Source of the DNA: Clostridiales bacterium
GTDB lineage: Bacteria > Bacillota > Clostridia > Peptostreptococcales > Anaerovoracaceae
Reading direction: 5' to 3'
DNA length: 38,628 nucleotides
Assembly (NCBI GenBank): GCA_022763735.1
Contig: JALEQY010000157.1
Span: 1 to 38,628, forward strand
Part shown: positions 18,898 through 27,454 of the stretch, in pieces
Layout of the letters: the number at the start of each line of letters is the position of its first letter
Numbering within the stretch: position 1 is the stretch's first letter
Program-made: the position numbers and the translations under genes
Notes under the pieces: model-generated
The model's database searches: none
Told to the model about the DNA's origin: nothing
The model's input: the letters and a program-made list of their open reading frames with translations, nothing else

Positions 18898-20030
18898 TCA
18901 TAGTCGGAGGAAAGCTGCAGGGAAGCGAAGCTGCTTATCTGGGGCGTGAAGCGGGGATTGATATAGTGCTGATAGACAAGGATCCTCAGGCACCAGCACA
19001 GGAGTTATGCACAAAGTTCATATGCGGAGATGTGCTTTCAGATGATCCTGAAGTTGTAAGGGAACTGGAATCTGCTGATATGATACTGCCTACCATGGAA
19101 AACGATTATGTTCTTGAGGGTCTGACAGAGCTGTGCAGCAGGAAAGGATATGTTCTCGCATTTGACTGGGAGGCATATAAAGTCACATCATCAAAGAAAA
19201 TATCTGACAGGCTGTTTGCTGACAACGGACTTCCGTGTCCAAGGTATTATCCAGATGGAAATTACCCTTTCATTGCAAAGCCGGAGTCAGAAAGCGGCAG
19301 TCATGGAGTTCAGGTACTGGCTGATAAGAAGCAGCTGGACGGTTTCCTTGAAAAAAAGAAGGAGAATTACATAATTCAGGAATTTGTTGAGGGACCGTCA
19401 TATTCTGTAGAGATAATCGGAGTTCCGGGAAACTACAGAACATATGAAACAACGGAAATTTTTGTTGATGATGTGTATGACTGCAATCTGGCAGCAGCAT
19501 TGCATACAATAGAGCCGGGGAAAAAAGAAAAGCTGGAATCTCTGGCTGTTGAGATTGCAGAGCTGATTGGGCTGAGAGGGATTATGGATCTGGAAGTTAT
19601 AGATCATCATGGAGAAATTAAAATACTGGAAATAGATGCGAGATTACCTAGCCAGACATCAATTGTTGTGTATCATGCCAGTGGGATGAATTATATTAAA
19701 GAATTATATGATCTCTTTTGCCACGGTAACTTCACTGACGAACAGATAAATGAGGGCAGATGTGCATCTCTGATACATTATCTGTTTGAAGGAAAACAAT
19801 ATTCATCCCACGGTGAACACATCATGGTAGAAGGCGGCAGACTGAAATATACAGAAGGACTGTGCAGCAGGGCTGTAGTTATGTCAGATTACAACCCTGC
19901 GGAAAAAGTATGGCGAGGGACTTTTGTAAACTGGGCGGATGACCTTGAGGGTCTGGAGAAAAATGAAGCGCTGATGAGAAATGAACTTGCAGCAAGGCTG
20001 AATCTTTCTGGGGAGAGTGATGTTCAATGA
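18885..20030 (+). CDS. pylC: 3-methylornithine--L-lysine ligase PylC
   Basis: ATP-grasp ligase (KIVIVGGKLQGSEAAYLGREAG, FIAKPESESGSHGVQV, LEIDARLPSQTSIVVYHASG). Confidence 0.94.
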   Translation: MSKIVIVGGKLQGSEAAYLGREAGIDIVLIDKDPQAPAQELCTKFICGDVLSDDPEVVRELESADMILPTMENDYVLEGLTELCSRKGYVLAFDWEAYKVTSSKKISDRLFADNGLPCPRYYPDGNYPFIAKPESESGSHGVQVLADKKQLDGFLEKKKENYIIQEFVEGPSYSVEIIGVPGNYRTYETTEIFVDDVYDCNLAAALHTIEPGKKEKLESLAVEIAELIGLRGIMDLEVIDHHGEIKILEIDARLPSQTSIVVYHASGMNYIKELYDLFCHGNFTDEQINEGRCASLIHYLFEGKQYSSHGEHIMVEGGRLKYTEGLCSRAVVMSDYNPAEKVWRGTFVNWADDLEGLEKNEALMRNELAARLNLSGESDVQ

Positions 20031-20830
20031 CCAGACTTATAACGGACTGGATCTGTGATATGGAAAACAGTGCAGCCGGATGGGACCGGGAACTTAAGAA
20101 ACTGACAGGAGCAGGTTACAGAGAAATCGGATCAATGGTTTCCGGATGGTCTGCAGAAAGCATAAGTGAAGCTGCTGAATGTGAGAAGGTGGCTGTGGTT
20201 CCCGTAACATCGGGTCTGGGTACAATCTCTACTTTCGCGGAATCTGTAGCCGCAATTGTAAGGGCTATGGGATTTGAGACTTTTGTTACAGAAGGTACTG
20301 ATGTGAACGGTATATATGAGGCACATGTCAAAGATGCAGATATAGTGTTCATGGCTGATGATGACAGATATATCGCTCTGAATATCAGAGACGGGAGTAT
20401 AGGAGACAACAACATAGCAACGGCATCAGGATATGTGGAACTTCTGAATAAGATGGCGGGCGAAATATCAGGCAGGAAGGCTGCGGTTCTTGGTTATGGA
20501 ATAATAGGGCAGCTGATGGCACAGTTCCTGGCAGATAAAGGTGCAGACGTGGCAGTGTTTGACAAGAATCCCGATAAAAAACAGAGTGCAATAAGTGATG
20601 GTTATCAGTGGATAGATGATTCTGAAGAATTGAGACTGTATAAATATATCGCCGATGGTACATCCGAAGGAAACTGGCTCAGCGAAGATATGCTGGCAGA
20701 GGATGTTCTCATTGCAGCTCCGGGGATACCGTTTTCACTGACGGAGACTGCCCAGAAAAAGCTTGAAGGAAGATATGTGCATGATCTTCTTGAAATAGGT
20801 ACGGCAGGAATGCTGGGACTTGCAATATGA
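20027..20830 (+). CDS. pylD: Pyrrolysine synthase (dehydrogenase) PylD
   Basis: VPVTSGLGTISTFAESVAAI, Rossmann AAVLGYGIIGQLMAQFLADKG; follows pylC. Confidence 0.94.
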   Translation: MTRLITDWICDMENSAAGWDRELKKLTGAGYREIGSMVSGWSAESISEAAECEKVAVVPVTSGLGTISTFAESVAAIVRAMGFETFVTEGTDVNGIYEAHVKDADIVFMADDDRYIALNIRDGSIGDNNIATASGYVELLNKMAGEISGRKAAVLGYGIIGQLMAQFLADKGADVAVFDKNPDKKQSAISDGYQWIDDSEELRLYKYIADGTSEGNWLSEDMLAEDVLIAAPGIPFSLTETAQKKLEGRYVHDLLEIGTAGMLGLAI

Positions 20831-20853
20831 ATGGTATGTCATGAGGTGGAATC

Positions 20854-21183
20854 ATGGGAAATAAAGAAAAGAAGAGATATTACAGGAAAAAGACAGAACT
20901 GTTTCTGCTGCTGGATAAAATGAAGCTATGGCCTTCAAGATCAGGAATACTTCATGGAATCAGAGAGATCGAAAAGAAAGGCGATTACGCTATTATAACA
21001 ACTCATTGCGGTAAAACTTTCAGAATCTATAATTCCAGAAACAGCCGTGCTGCCAGATGGCTGCGCAACAAATGGGTGATGAAGCCGTGCAAGGACTGCA
21101 AAGTTCCTGAATGGAAACTGGAGAAATACTCCAAAACGTTTTTTAGTTCTAATTACGGAAGTACACTGGAGAATGAGAAATAA
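20854..21183 (+). CDS. pylSn: PylRS N-terminal tRNA-binding protein PylSn
   Basis: LWPSRSGILHGI, NSRNSRAARWLRNKWVMKPCKDCKVP resembles the archaeal PylS N-terminal domain. Confidence 0.92.
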   Translation: MGNKEKKRYYRKKTELFLLLDKMKLWPSRSGILHGIREIEKKGDYAIITTHCGKTFRIYNSRNSRAARWLRNKWVMKPCKDCKVPEWKLEKYSKTFFSSNYGSTLENEK

Positions 21184-21554
21184 TGTATTTTGAAATGGAC
21201 TGCCCATGCAAGGGGAAAAATCTGGATAAGATGCTGCAGCCGGCGATACTGCTGGAGCTTTACGATGAGGACCTTCATGGATTTATGCTTATACAGAAGC
21301 TGAGCAGAAATCCTATGTTCGATGGAAATATGCCGGACAAGGCAGGGGTATACAGATACCTGAAAAAAATGGAGGCTTCAGGACTGCTCCGGTCAGACTG
21401 GGAACTTGATGATGAAGGCGGCAAGCCTCGCAGAATATACTCGATTACAGACAATGGGAAACAGTGTCTGGTGAACTGGACTATGGCACTGAAACAGTAT
21501 ACACGATCAGTGGATAAGCTGGTGGATAAAATAGATAAAAAAATCGGCATATAA
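21183..21554 (+). CDS. PadR-family transcriptional regulator
   Basis: AILLELYDEDLHGFMLIQKL...GVYRYLKKMEASGLLRSDWE...RRIYSITDNGK; Cys pair CPC at N-terminus. Confidence 0.85.
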   Translation: MYFEMDCPCKGKNLDKMLQPAILLELYDEDLHGFMLIQKLSRNPMFDGNMPDKAGVYRYLKKMEASGLLRSDWELDDEGGKPRRIYSITDNGKQCLVNWTMALKQYTRSVDKLVDKIDKKIGI

Positions 21555-21590
21555 GTGCCGTACTTTGCATGCAATTTTTTTATAAATCAA

Positions 21591-21605
21591 GTAGACAATA
21601 TCTAC
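21591..21605. promoter_or_regulatory. Inverted repeat GTAGA-CAATA-TCTAC; candidate PadR operator
   Basis: 5-5-5 dyad between padR and the SBP gene. Confidence 0.3.
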
Positions 21606-21643
21606 TATATGACAAAGGCAGAATTGCTGAAAGGAGAAGTGAA

Positions 21644-22702
21644 ATGAAAACAATTAAGAAAATTATAGCAGTAATAACGGTAATGCTGATATCTACTGTA
21701 TTTATGGCTGGCTGCGGAGGAGAAAAGGAAGCGTCAGAGCCGGTTACCCTCAAGGTGGGCATGGCCGGCAAGGATATCAAAACTGTGTGCGTGATTCTGG
21801 CGAAAGAACTTGGATACTACGAAGAAGAAGGAGTAGACGTACAATTTGAAACTGTTTCAAATCTCAATGACGGAGTGACCGCTCTGTCTCAGAATAAGCT
21901 GGATGTACTGCCTTACGGTTTTGTGCCTTCAGCAACCTTTATATCACAGGGTACTGATGTGGTTATCATGGGAGGAACGATCTCAGAAGGCAGTCAGGCT
22001 ATCGTTACCGCTGAAAACAAGGATATGATAAAGGATATCAGCGATTTCAAAGGTAAGAAGGTTGGATTTGTCAGACCTGAGACTGGGCAGATGATAATGA
22101 AGAGCAAAATGCGTGAAGCAGGTCTCGACATTGAAAATGACGTGGAATTCATTGTTCTTGACGGATTCCCTGAAATTGCCGAAGCTGTGAAAAAGGGTGA
22201 ACTGGATATAGGATTTGTAAACAGTAACTACGGGTATGTAGCACAGCAGATGGGTCTTGAAATCGCATTCGATGTAGGCGATTATGCTCCGGATACAGTA
22301 TGTTGCAGACAGACAGCTTCAAGAGATGCGATAGATAACAAAAGAGATGCACTTGTAAGTTATATGGCTGCAAATCTCAGAGCTTATGAAACTTATCTAA
22401 ATGACAGAGAAACCACTATCAGCACTCTGGTTGAATATTCAGGACAGGATGAAGGATATGTGGAAGCAGCTATGTACAATGGTGTAATGATACCAGGTCT
22501 GGATCCGAATACTCATAAAATAGAAGAGCTTTATGAAGCAATGAAAGGAAACGGAGATATAGACGCAGCAACTGAAGTGGATATTGTAGAACAAGTGGAT
22601 GCAAGCATATATAAAGATGCACTTGAAATTATGAAAGACCGTTTTGAAACAGAAGGTCTTTATGACAGACTGATAAAGGCGTATGAGGAGAACAACCTCT
22701 AA
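21644..22702 (+). CDS. SsuA/TauA-like ABC transporter substrate-binding lipoprotein
   Basis: Lipobox FMAGCGG; LKVGMAGKDIKTVCVILAKELGYYEEEGVDVQF. Confidence 0.88.
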   Translation: MKTIKKIIAVITVMLISTVFMAGCGGEKEASEPVTLKVGMAGKDIKTVCVILAKELGYYEEEGVDVQFETVSNLNDGVTALSQNKLDVLPYGFVPSATFISQGTDVVIMGGTISEGSQAIVTAENKDMIKDISDFKGKKVGFVRPETGQMIMKSKMREAGLDIENDVEFIVLDGFPEIAEAVKKGELDIGFVNSNYGYVAQQMGLEIAFDVGDYAPDTVCCRQTASRDAIDNKRDALVSYMAANLRAYETYLNDRETTISTLVEYSGQDEGYVEAAMYNGVMIPGLDPNTHKIEELYEAMKGNGDIDAATEVDIVEQVDASIYKDALEIMKDRFETEGLYDRLIKAYEENNL

Positions 22703-22726
22703 ATTATATTATTACGGGTAAGACAA

Positions 22727-23503
22727 ATGAGCAGAATTCAGCTTGAGCATGTAACATATGAATATGAGAGCAGGGGAGACAGAACCATTGCTCTGAATGA
22801 TGTGTCTCTGACTATTGATTCCGGAGAATTCGTCTGTCTTGTCGGTCACTCAGGATGCGGCAAAACCACGTTGCTCAATCTTATCGCCGGACTGACAGAA
22901 CCTTCATCGGGCATGGTGCTGATAGATGGAGAGCCGGTAAAAGGCCCGGGAATAGACAGAAACGTGATATTCCAGCATTATTCGCTGTTTCCCTGGCTGA
23001 CGGCAGAGAAAAATGTCGCTTTTGGCATCAGACAGGCTCAGCCGTCTCTTTCATCTAAACAGGCCAGAGAGAAAGCGTGCTCTTTTCTCGATAAGGTGGA
23101 GCTGGGTGACGTCAAGGACAAGTACCCTTTCCAGCTGTCGGGAGGAATGCAGCAGAGGGTGGCCATCGCCAGAGCCTTTGCTATGAACGGTCCTGTGATG
23201 CTGCTGGATGAGCCTTTCGGGGCTCTTGATCCGAAGATAAGAGCGACACTGCAGCAGGAACTGGAAGCTCTATGGCAGAAGGAAGAAAAACGAAAAACGA
23301 TAGTTTTTGTTACTCATGATATCAATGAAGCAGTAATAATGGCAGACCGAATAATCTTTATGAAGCCGGGCAGGATTCATGCAGATATTCCGGTGAAGAT
23401 GGGAAGACCTCGCAGAGAACAGAACATGGTTGGGACAGCGCCGTACTGCAATCTCAGAAGCGAGATTATAGATATGTTTTACAGTGAGGAGACGACAGGG
23501 TGA
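22727..23503 (+). CDS. SsuB/TauB-like ABC transporter ATPase
   Basis: GHSGCGKTTLL, LSGGMQQRVAIARAF, LLDEPFGALD. Confidence 0.95.
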   Translation: MSRIQLEHVTYEYESRGDRTIALNDVSLTIDSGEFVCLVGHSGCGKTTLLNLIAGLTEPSSGMVLIDGEPVKGPGIDRNVIFQHYSLFPWLTAEKNVAFGIRQAQPSLSSKQAREKACSFLDKVELGDVKDKYPFQLSGGMQQRVAIARAFAMNGPVMLLDEPFGALDPKIRATLQQELEALWQKEEKRKTIVFVTHDINEAVIMADRIIFMKPGRIHADIPVKMGRPRREQNMVGTAPYCNLRSEIIDMFYSEETTG

Positions 23504-24399
23504 AAAAGAATTTTATCATTACGGACATATTATTTATTATGCTTCTGGCGGCGGTGCTTATCCCAGGGAAACGGGAGGCGGATCCGGCATGGGTAATGCT
23601 GACAGTCATGGCGGTGATTCATGTTTCGTATTTTATCATACATTTTGTCAGGAAATCCCGGGCAGCCTCGGATATCTGCAGTATTGTGTACACTTTTCTG
23701 CTTGTGTGGGATATATCGGCAAAACATCTGGACATCACAAATGTTGTGCTTATGCCGCCACCTGAGGACGTGTTTTATGTGTTTTTCACACACGGAGGTA
23801 TGATGCTGGAAGGTATCATATCTTCTATGGAACTGATAATTGCAGGTTTTGCAGTATCACTGACTGCGGGTGTAGGGTTAGGGCTGCTGATAGGATGGAT
23901 TCCGAGACTTACGTCGGCACTGTACCCAATTGTCAAGGTGCTGGCTCCGATACCTTCAGTAGTATACACTCCATACATAATTGCGCTGATGCCGACCTTC
24001 AGGAGTGCGTCAGCAATGGTTATAATACTGGGACTGTTTTTCCCGACTCTGATGCAGATGATAAACAGAGTCCACACAATAGATCAGCGTATTGTCGATT
24101 CGGCCAGGACAATGAACGTCAGCAACAGAGATATGATTCTGAAGGTTTTTCTGCCATATATGATACCAGGTGTAGTCGGAGGACTGAGAATATCACTGTC
24201 ATCAGCCTTCATGATTCTCGTTATTGCAGAAATGATGGGCGCAACCAGCGGCCTTGGATACTTTATCAAGAATTATGCAGATTTTGCCAATTATACCAAT
24301 GTGATAGCAGGAATAATTCTGGTCGGTGTTGTAGTAACATTGCTCAACGGATTAATTACATTGATACAGAGAGTATTTATCAGGTGGAAAATGAACTGA
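23500..24399 (+). CDS. SsuC/TauC-like ABC transporter permease
   Basis: Multi-TM, EAA-like segment DSARTMNVSNRDMILKVFLPYMIPGVVGGLRISLSSAFMILVIAEMMGATSGLG. Confidence 0.9.
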   Translation: MKKNFIITDILFIMLLAAVLIPGKREADPAWVMLTVMAVIHVSYFIIHFVRKSRAASDICSIVYTFLLVWDISAKHLDITNVVLMPPPEDVFYVFFTHGGMMLEGIISSMELIIAGFAVSLTAGVGLGLLIGWIPRLTSALYPIVKVLAPIPSVVYTPYIIALMPTFRSASAMVIILGLFFPTLMQMINRVHTIDQRIVDSARTMNVSNRDMILKVFLPYMIPGVVGGLRISLSSAFMILVIAEMMGATSGLGYFIKNYADFANYTNVIAGIILVGVVVTLLNGLITLIQRVFIRWKMN

Positions 24400-24437
24400 A
24401 GAGTTATTCAGTGTCGGTGTGAAAGGAGAATTCAGAA

Positions 24438-25325
24438 ATGTATTTTGAACTTGAACAGGATATTTTTGACGGATTGAGGGGAATATGTGAGGAAGTCAGA
24501 GAAAACAGTGAAAAGATGACGGTAAATGCAATGCTTATGAAGATGATGGATATGCAGGATCTTCCTATGCATTGTCCATATCATCATTTTATTGTTCCGG
24601 CTGCGATGCTTACTCAGGTGGCAATAGCTGAAGACAGGGATTCAGATACTTTTAACGAATGGATGAGATCGGCAGAAGAAAGGGCGAAAACAGTTCCGGC
24701 AGGGTTCTGCGGTGAGTGCGGCACATGCGGTGCAGCTGTAGGAATGGGGATTTTTGTTTCCATATATACAGGAGCAACCCCAAAGTCCAGAAAAAACTGG
24801 CAGTGGGCAAATGAAGTCACAGGAAAATGTCTGCAGAAAATAGCTTCATACCCCGGTCCAAGATGCTGCAAACGTACAGCATTTCTGGCAGTAAATGAAG
24901 GTGTGCCTTACATAAATGACAGATGCGGTACTACTCTTGTCGCTGGAGAATCTTTAAACTGCAGTTATCATGACAGAAATGCGGAATGTCTTGAAGGTGA
25001 GTGTCCGTTTTATGAGTCGGAAAACCCTGAAAAGAACGATGGGCATGCAATTATCGTAGGGCATGAAATGATGCCGAGAAAAGAACCGGGCAGAACATGT
25101 GACTGCATGAACAGACCGATATCACTTGATTCAAAAAAGGGAGTACTGTCATGGCTTAAGGATGAAGGTGATGAGGTTAAAGCCGGGGAAACCGTGTGTG
25201 AAGGTGAAGTGGACAAGCGTGTAATAGAGTTTGAAGCTCCATGCGATGGTATCCTGGTAAAGCAATGCATTAAGGAAGGCCAGGTGTTTACTGCGGGAAC
25301 TGTGCTGGGGTATGTTAATGATTAG
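24438..25325 (+). CDS. Cys-rich DUF5714-like domain fused to a C-terminal lipoyl-like domain
   Basis: GFCGECGTCGAAVGMG...GPRCCKRTAFLA; C-terminus GEVDKRVIEFEAPCDGILVKQCIKEGQVFTAGTVLGYV with lipoyl-type Lys. Stop TAG, backup TAA after two codons. Confidence 0.75.
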   Translation: MYFELEQDIFDGLRGICEEVRENSEKMTVNAMLMKMMDMQDLPMHCPYHHFIVPAAMLTQVAIAEDRDSDTFNEWMRSAEERAKTVPAGFCGECGTCGAAVGMGIFVSIYTGATPKSRKNWQWANEVTGKCLQKIASYPGPRCCKRTAFLAVNEGVPYINDRCGTTLVAGESLNCSYHDRNAECLEGECPFYESENPEKNDGHAIIVGHEMMPRKEPGRTCDCMNRPISLDSKKGVLSWLKDEGDEVKAGETVCEGEVDKRVIEFEAPCDGILVKQCIKEGQVFTAGTVLGYVND

Positions 25326-25406
25326 ATAATATAAATGCAGTGTTAACATATTGTGTTGAAAAAAGAACAATATTTGTCCCTGGTGCCTGAATTATCTGAT
25401 AAAATG

Positions 25407-25435
25407 TTGACTCGTAAAAATCTGGTTGCTAAAAT
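25407..25435 (+). promoter_or_regulatory. sigma70-type promoter TTGACT-N17-TAAAAT
   Basis: Read directly; upstream of the small ORF and pylSc. Confidence 0.6.
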
Positions 25436-25474
25436 ATCTGAAAAGGTGTTTCAATCAGAAAAGGAGTTTGTGTA

Positions 25475-25618
25475 ATGGAAAAAGAAAGAATAGACAGAAT
25501 GAATGAACTTGATGCCAGACAGAAAGCGGCTGGACTGGAAGCAAGTGAAAGAGAAGAATTGAGAATTCTGCAGATGGAGCATCTGGCAGAAATGATGCCT
25601 GCGGGTGAAGAGGAATAA
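25475..25618 (+). CDS. Small 47-aa helical protein, UPF0291/DUF896-like
   Basis: MEKERIDRMNELDARQKAAGLEASEREELRILQMEHLAEMMPAGEEE; SD AAAGGAG; stops four bases before the pylSc ATG. Absent from the ORF track. Confidence 0.6.
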   Translation: MEKERIDRMNELDARQKAAGLEASEREELRILQMEHLAEMMPAGEEE

Positions 25619-25622
25619 TAAT

Positions 25623-26462
25623 ATGGAAACATATTCAGCAGCACAGAAACAGCGACTGATCGAACTGAATGCAGACAGCACAATTGTGAACAGAGAATTT
25701 GAAACGATCGAAGAGAGAAACAAGTGCTTTAAAATGACAGAGAAAGAGTTTATCAGAGACAACAAAGAGAAACTGAACAGACTTATTGAGGAAGAGCATA
25801 TTCCTCTGACTCTCCGTGTCGAAGATATACTGGAAGACTGGCTGACAGAGGATGAAGGGTTCACGAGGGTGGCGACGCCGATTATAATCGGTGCTGATAA
25901 AGTGAAGAAGATGAATATTGACAATGATAATCATCTGAGAGAGCAGATTTTCTGGCTTGACGGCAGAAAATGTCTGCGCCCTATGCTTGCTCCGAATCTT
26001 TATGAAGTCATGAGAGATATGTACAGGATCACCAGAAAGCCTGTCAGGATTTTCGAGGCAGGTTCATGTTTCAGGAAAGAATCCCAGGGAGCACAGCATA
26101 TGAATGAGTTTACAATGCTTAATTTCGTAGAACTTGACAGTGTCAGGGACGGAGAGCAGATGGACAGGCTGGAAACTCTGGCAAGAGGTGCTATGAAGGC
26201 TCTGGATATTGATGACTATGAACTGGTGAGAGAAAGCTCAGGGGTGTATATAGAAACTCTCGATATTGAAGTTGACGGGATTGAAATCGCATCGGGAGCA
26301 TATGGACCGCATCCCCTTGATGCCAACTGGGGAATCTTTGAACCATGGGTAGGAATAGGATTCGGGCTGGAGCGAATAGCTATGGTAAAGGGCGGATACC
26401 AGACAATCAAACGGGCAGGGAAAAGTATTTCATATGTTAACGGTATACCTCTGAAACTTTAG
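25623..26462 (+). CDS. pylSc: Pyrrolysyl-tRNA synthetase catalytic subunit PylSc (ends in TAG)
   Basis: LRPMLAPNLYEVMRDM, IFEAGSCFRKESQGAQHMNEFTMLNFVELD, GIGFGLERIAM class II aaRS motifs. Confidence 0.94.
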   Translation: METYSAAQKQRLIELNADSTIVNREFETIEERNKCFKMTEKEFIRDNKEKLNRLIEEEHIPLTLRVEDILEDWLTEDEGFTRVATPIIIGADKVKKMNIDNDNHLREQIFWLDGRKCLRPMLAPNLYEVMRDMYRITRKPVRIFEAGSCFRKESQGAQHMNEFTMLNFVELDSVRDGEQMDRLETLARGAMKALDIDDYELVRESSGVYIETLDIEVDGIEIASGAYGPHPLDANWGIFEPWVGIGFGLERIAMVKGGYQTIKRAGKSISYVNGIPLKL

Positions 26463-26469
26463 CGAAAAA

Positions 26470-26516
26470 AACATACCTTCTTTATAGGTTTTTATATAAA
26501 GAAGGTTTTTTTATTT
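26470..26516 (+). terminator. Rho-independent terminator after pylSc
   Basis: ACCTTCTTTATA...TATAAAGAAGGTTTTTTT. Confidence 0.8.
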
Positions 26517-26580
26517 AGATTTCTGTGATATAATAACTATTTAAAAGTACCACTTTAATTTGAGAAAGAGAGCATAACAA

Positions 26581-27447
26581 ATGAAAATACCTGAATTATT
26601 TGAGCAGAAGAAACCTGTTTTTTCCCTGGAAATATTTCCGCCTAAGAAAAAAGCGAATATAGATACAATTTATGACACTGTTGCCAAGCTTGCGGAATGC
26701 AATCCGGACTTTATCAGTGTAACTTATGGTGCCGGCGGTAATTTAGCAGATAATTCAACCTGTGAAATAGCATCGAATATCAAGAAAAAGTACGGGATAG
26801 AGACAGCAGCGCACCTTACATGTGTCAACTCCACAAGGGAGGATGTCAAGGAAATGATCGGAAGATTCCAGGCGGCGGACATCAGAAACGTGCTGGCACT
26901 CAGAGGAGATATTGTTCCTGATCAGGAAATCAAGAAGGATTTTGAACATGCCAATGAACTTGCAATAGAAATACAGAGGAAGTGCAATGATGATATTGAA
27001 ATTCTGGGTGCATGCTATCCTGAAGGTCATTATGAAAGCAGATCCCTTGACGAGGATATTCATAATCTTAAATATAAAATAGGAGCCGGAGTGAAGGCCC
27101 TCATAACACAGCTTTTCTTTGACAACCAGCTGTTTTATGAATTTATAGGCAAAGCGAGGATGATGGGCATTAGAGTTCCGATTTCAGCAGGCATAATGCC
27201 TATAGTGAATTCAAGACAGATTGAAAGAACTGTTGCATTGAGTGGAGCAAGCCTGCCCCACGAATTCACTAAAATGATAGGACTGTATGAAAATGATCCT
27301 GAAGGTCTCTTTGATGCAGGAATCGAATATGCTGTCAATCAGATAAGAGATCTTATTACAAATGGAGTGGATGGAATCCATCTTTATATTATGAACAATC
27401 CTGAAGTGGCACGCAGAGTTTATGAAGACATCAAGGATCTTCTGTAA
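26581..27447 (+). CDS. metF: 5,10-methylenetetrahydrofolate reductase (MetF)
   Basis: FSLEIFPPKKKANIDTIYDTV, VTYGAGG, NVLALRGD, QLFFDNQLFYEF, SAGIMPI. Confidence 0.94.
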   Translation: MKIPELFEQKKPVFSLEIFPPKKKANIDTIYDTVAKLAECNPDFISVTYGAGGNLADNSTCEIASNIKKKYGIETAAHLTCVNSTREDVKEMIGRFQAADIRNVLALRGDIVPDQEIKKDFEHANELAIEIQRKCNDDIEILGACYPEGHYESRSLDEDIHNLKYKIGAGVKALITQLFFDNQLFYEFIGKARMMGIRVPISAGIMPIVNSRQIERTVALSGASLPHEFTKMIGLYENDPEGLFDAGIEYAVNQIRDLITNGVDGIHLYIMNNPEVARRVYEDIKDLL

Positions 27448-27454
27448 TAATAGT

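Noticed and set aside
23895-24422. 175-aa plus-strand ORF in an alternate frame
   Set aside because: Fully within or overlapping the permease gene in another frame; no protein-like motifs.
25451-25924. 157-aa minus-strand ORF, Ser/Phe rich
   Set aside because: Antisense to the small ORF and pylSc; composition is typical of a shadow of Glu/Lys-rich coding.
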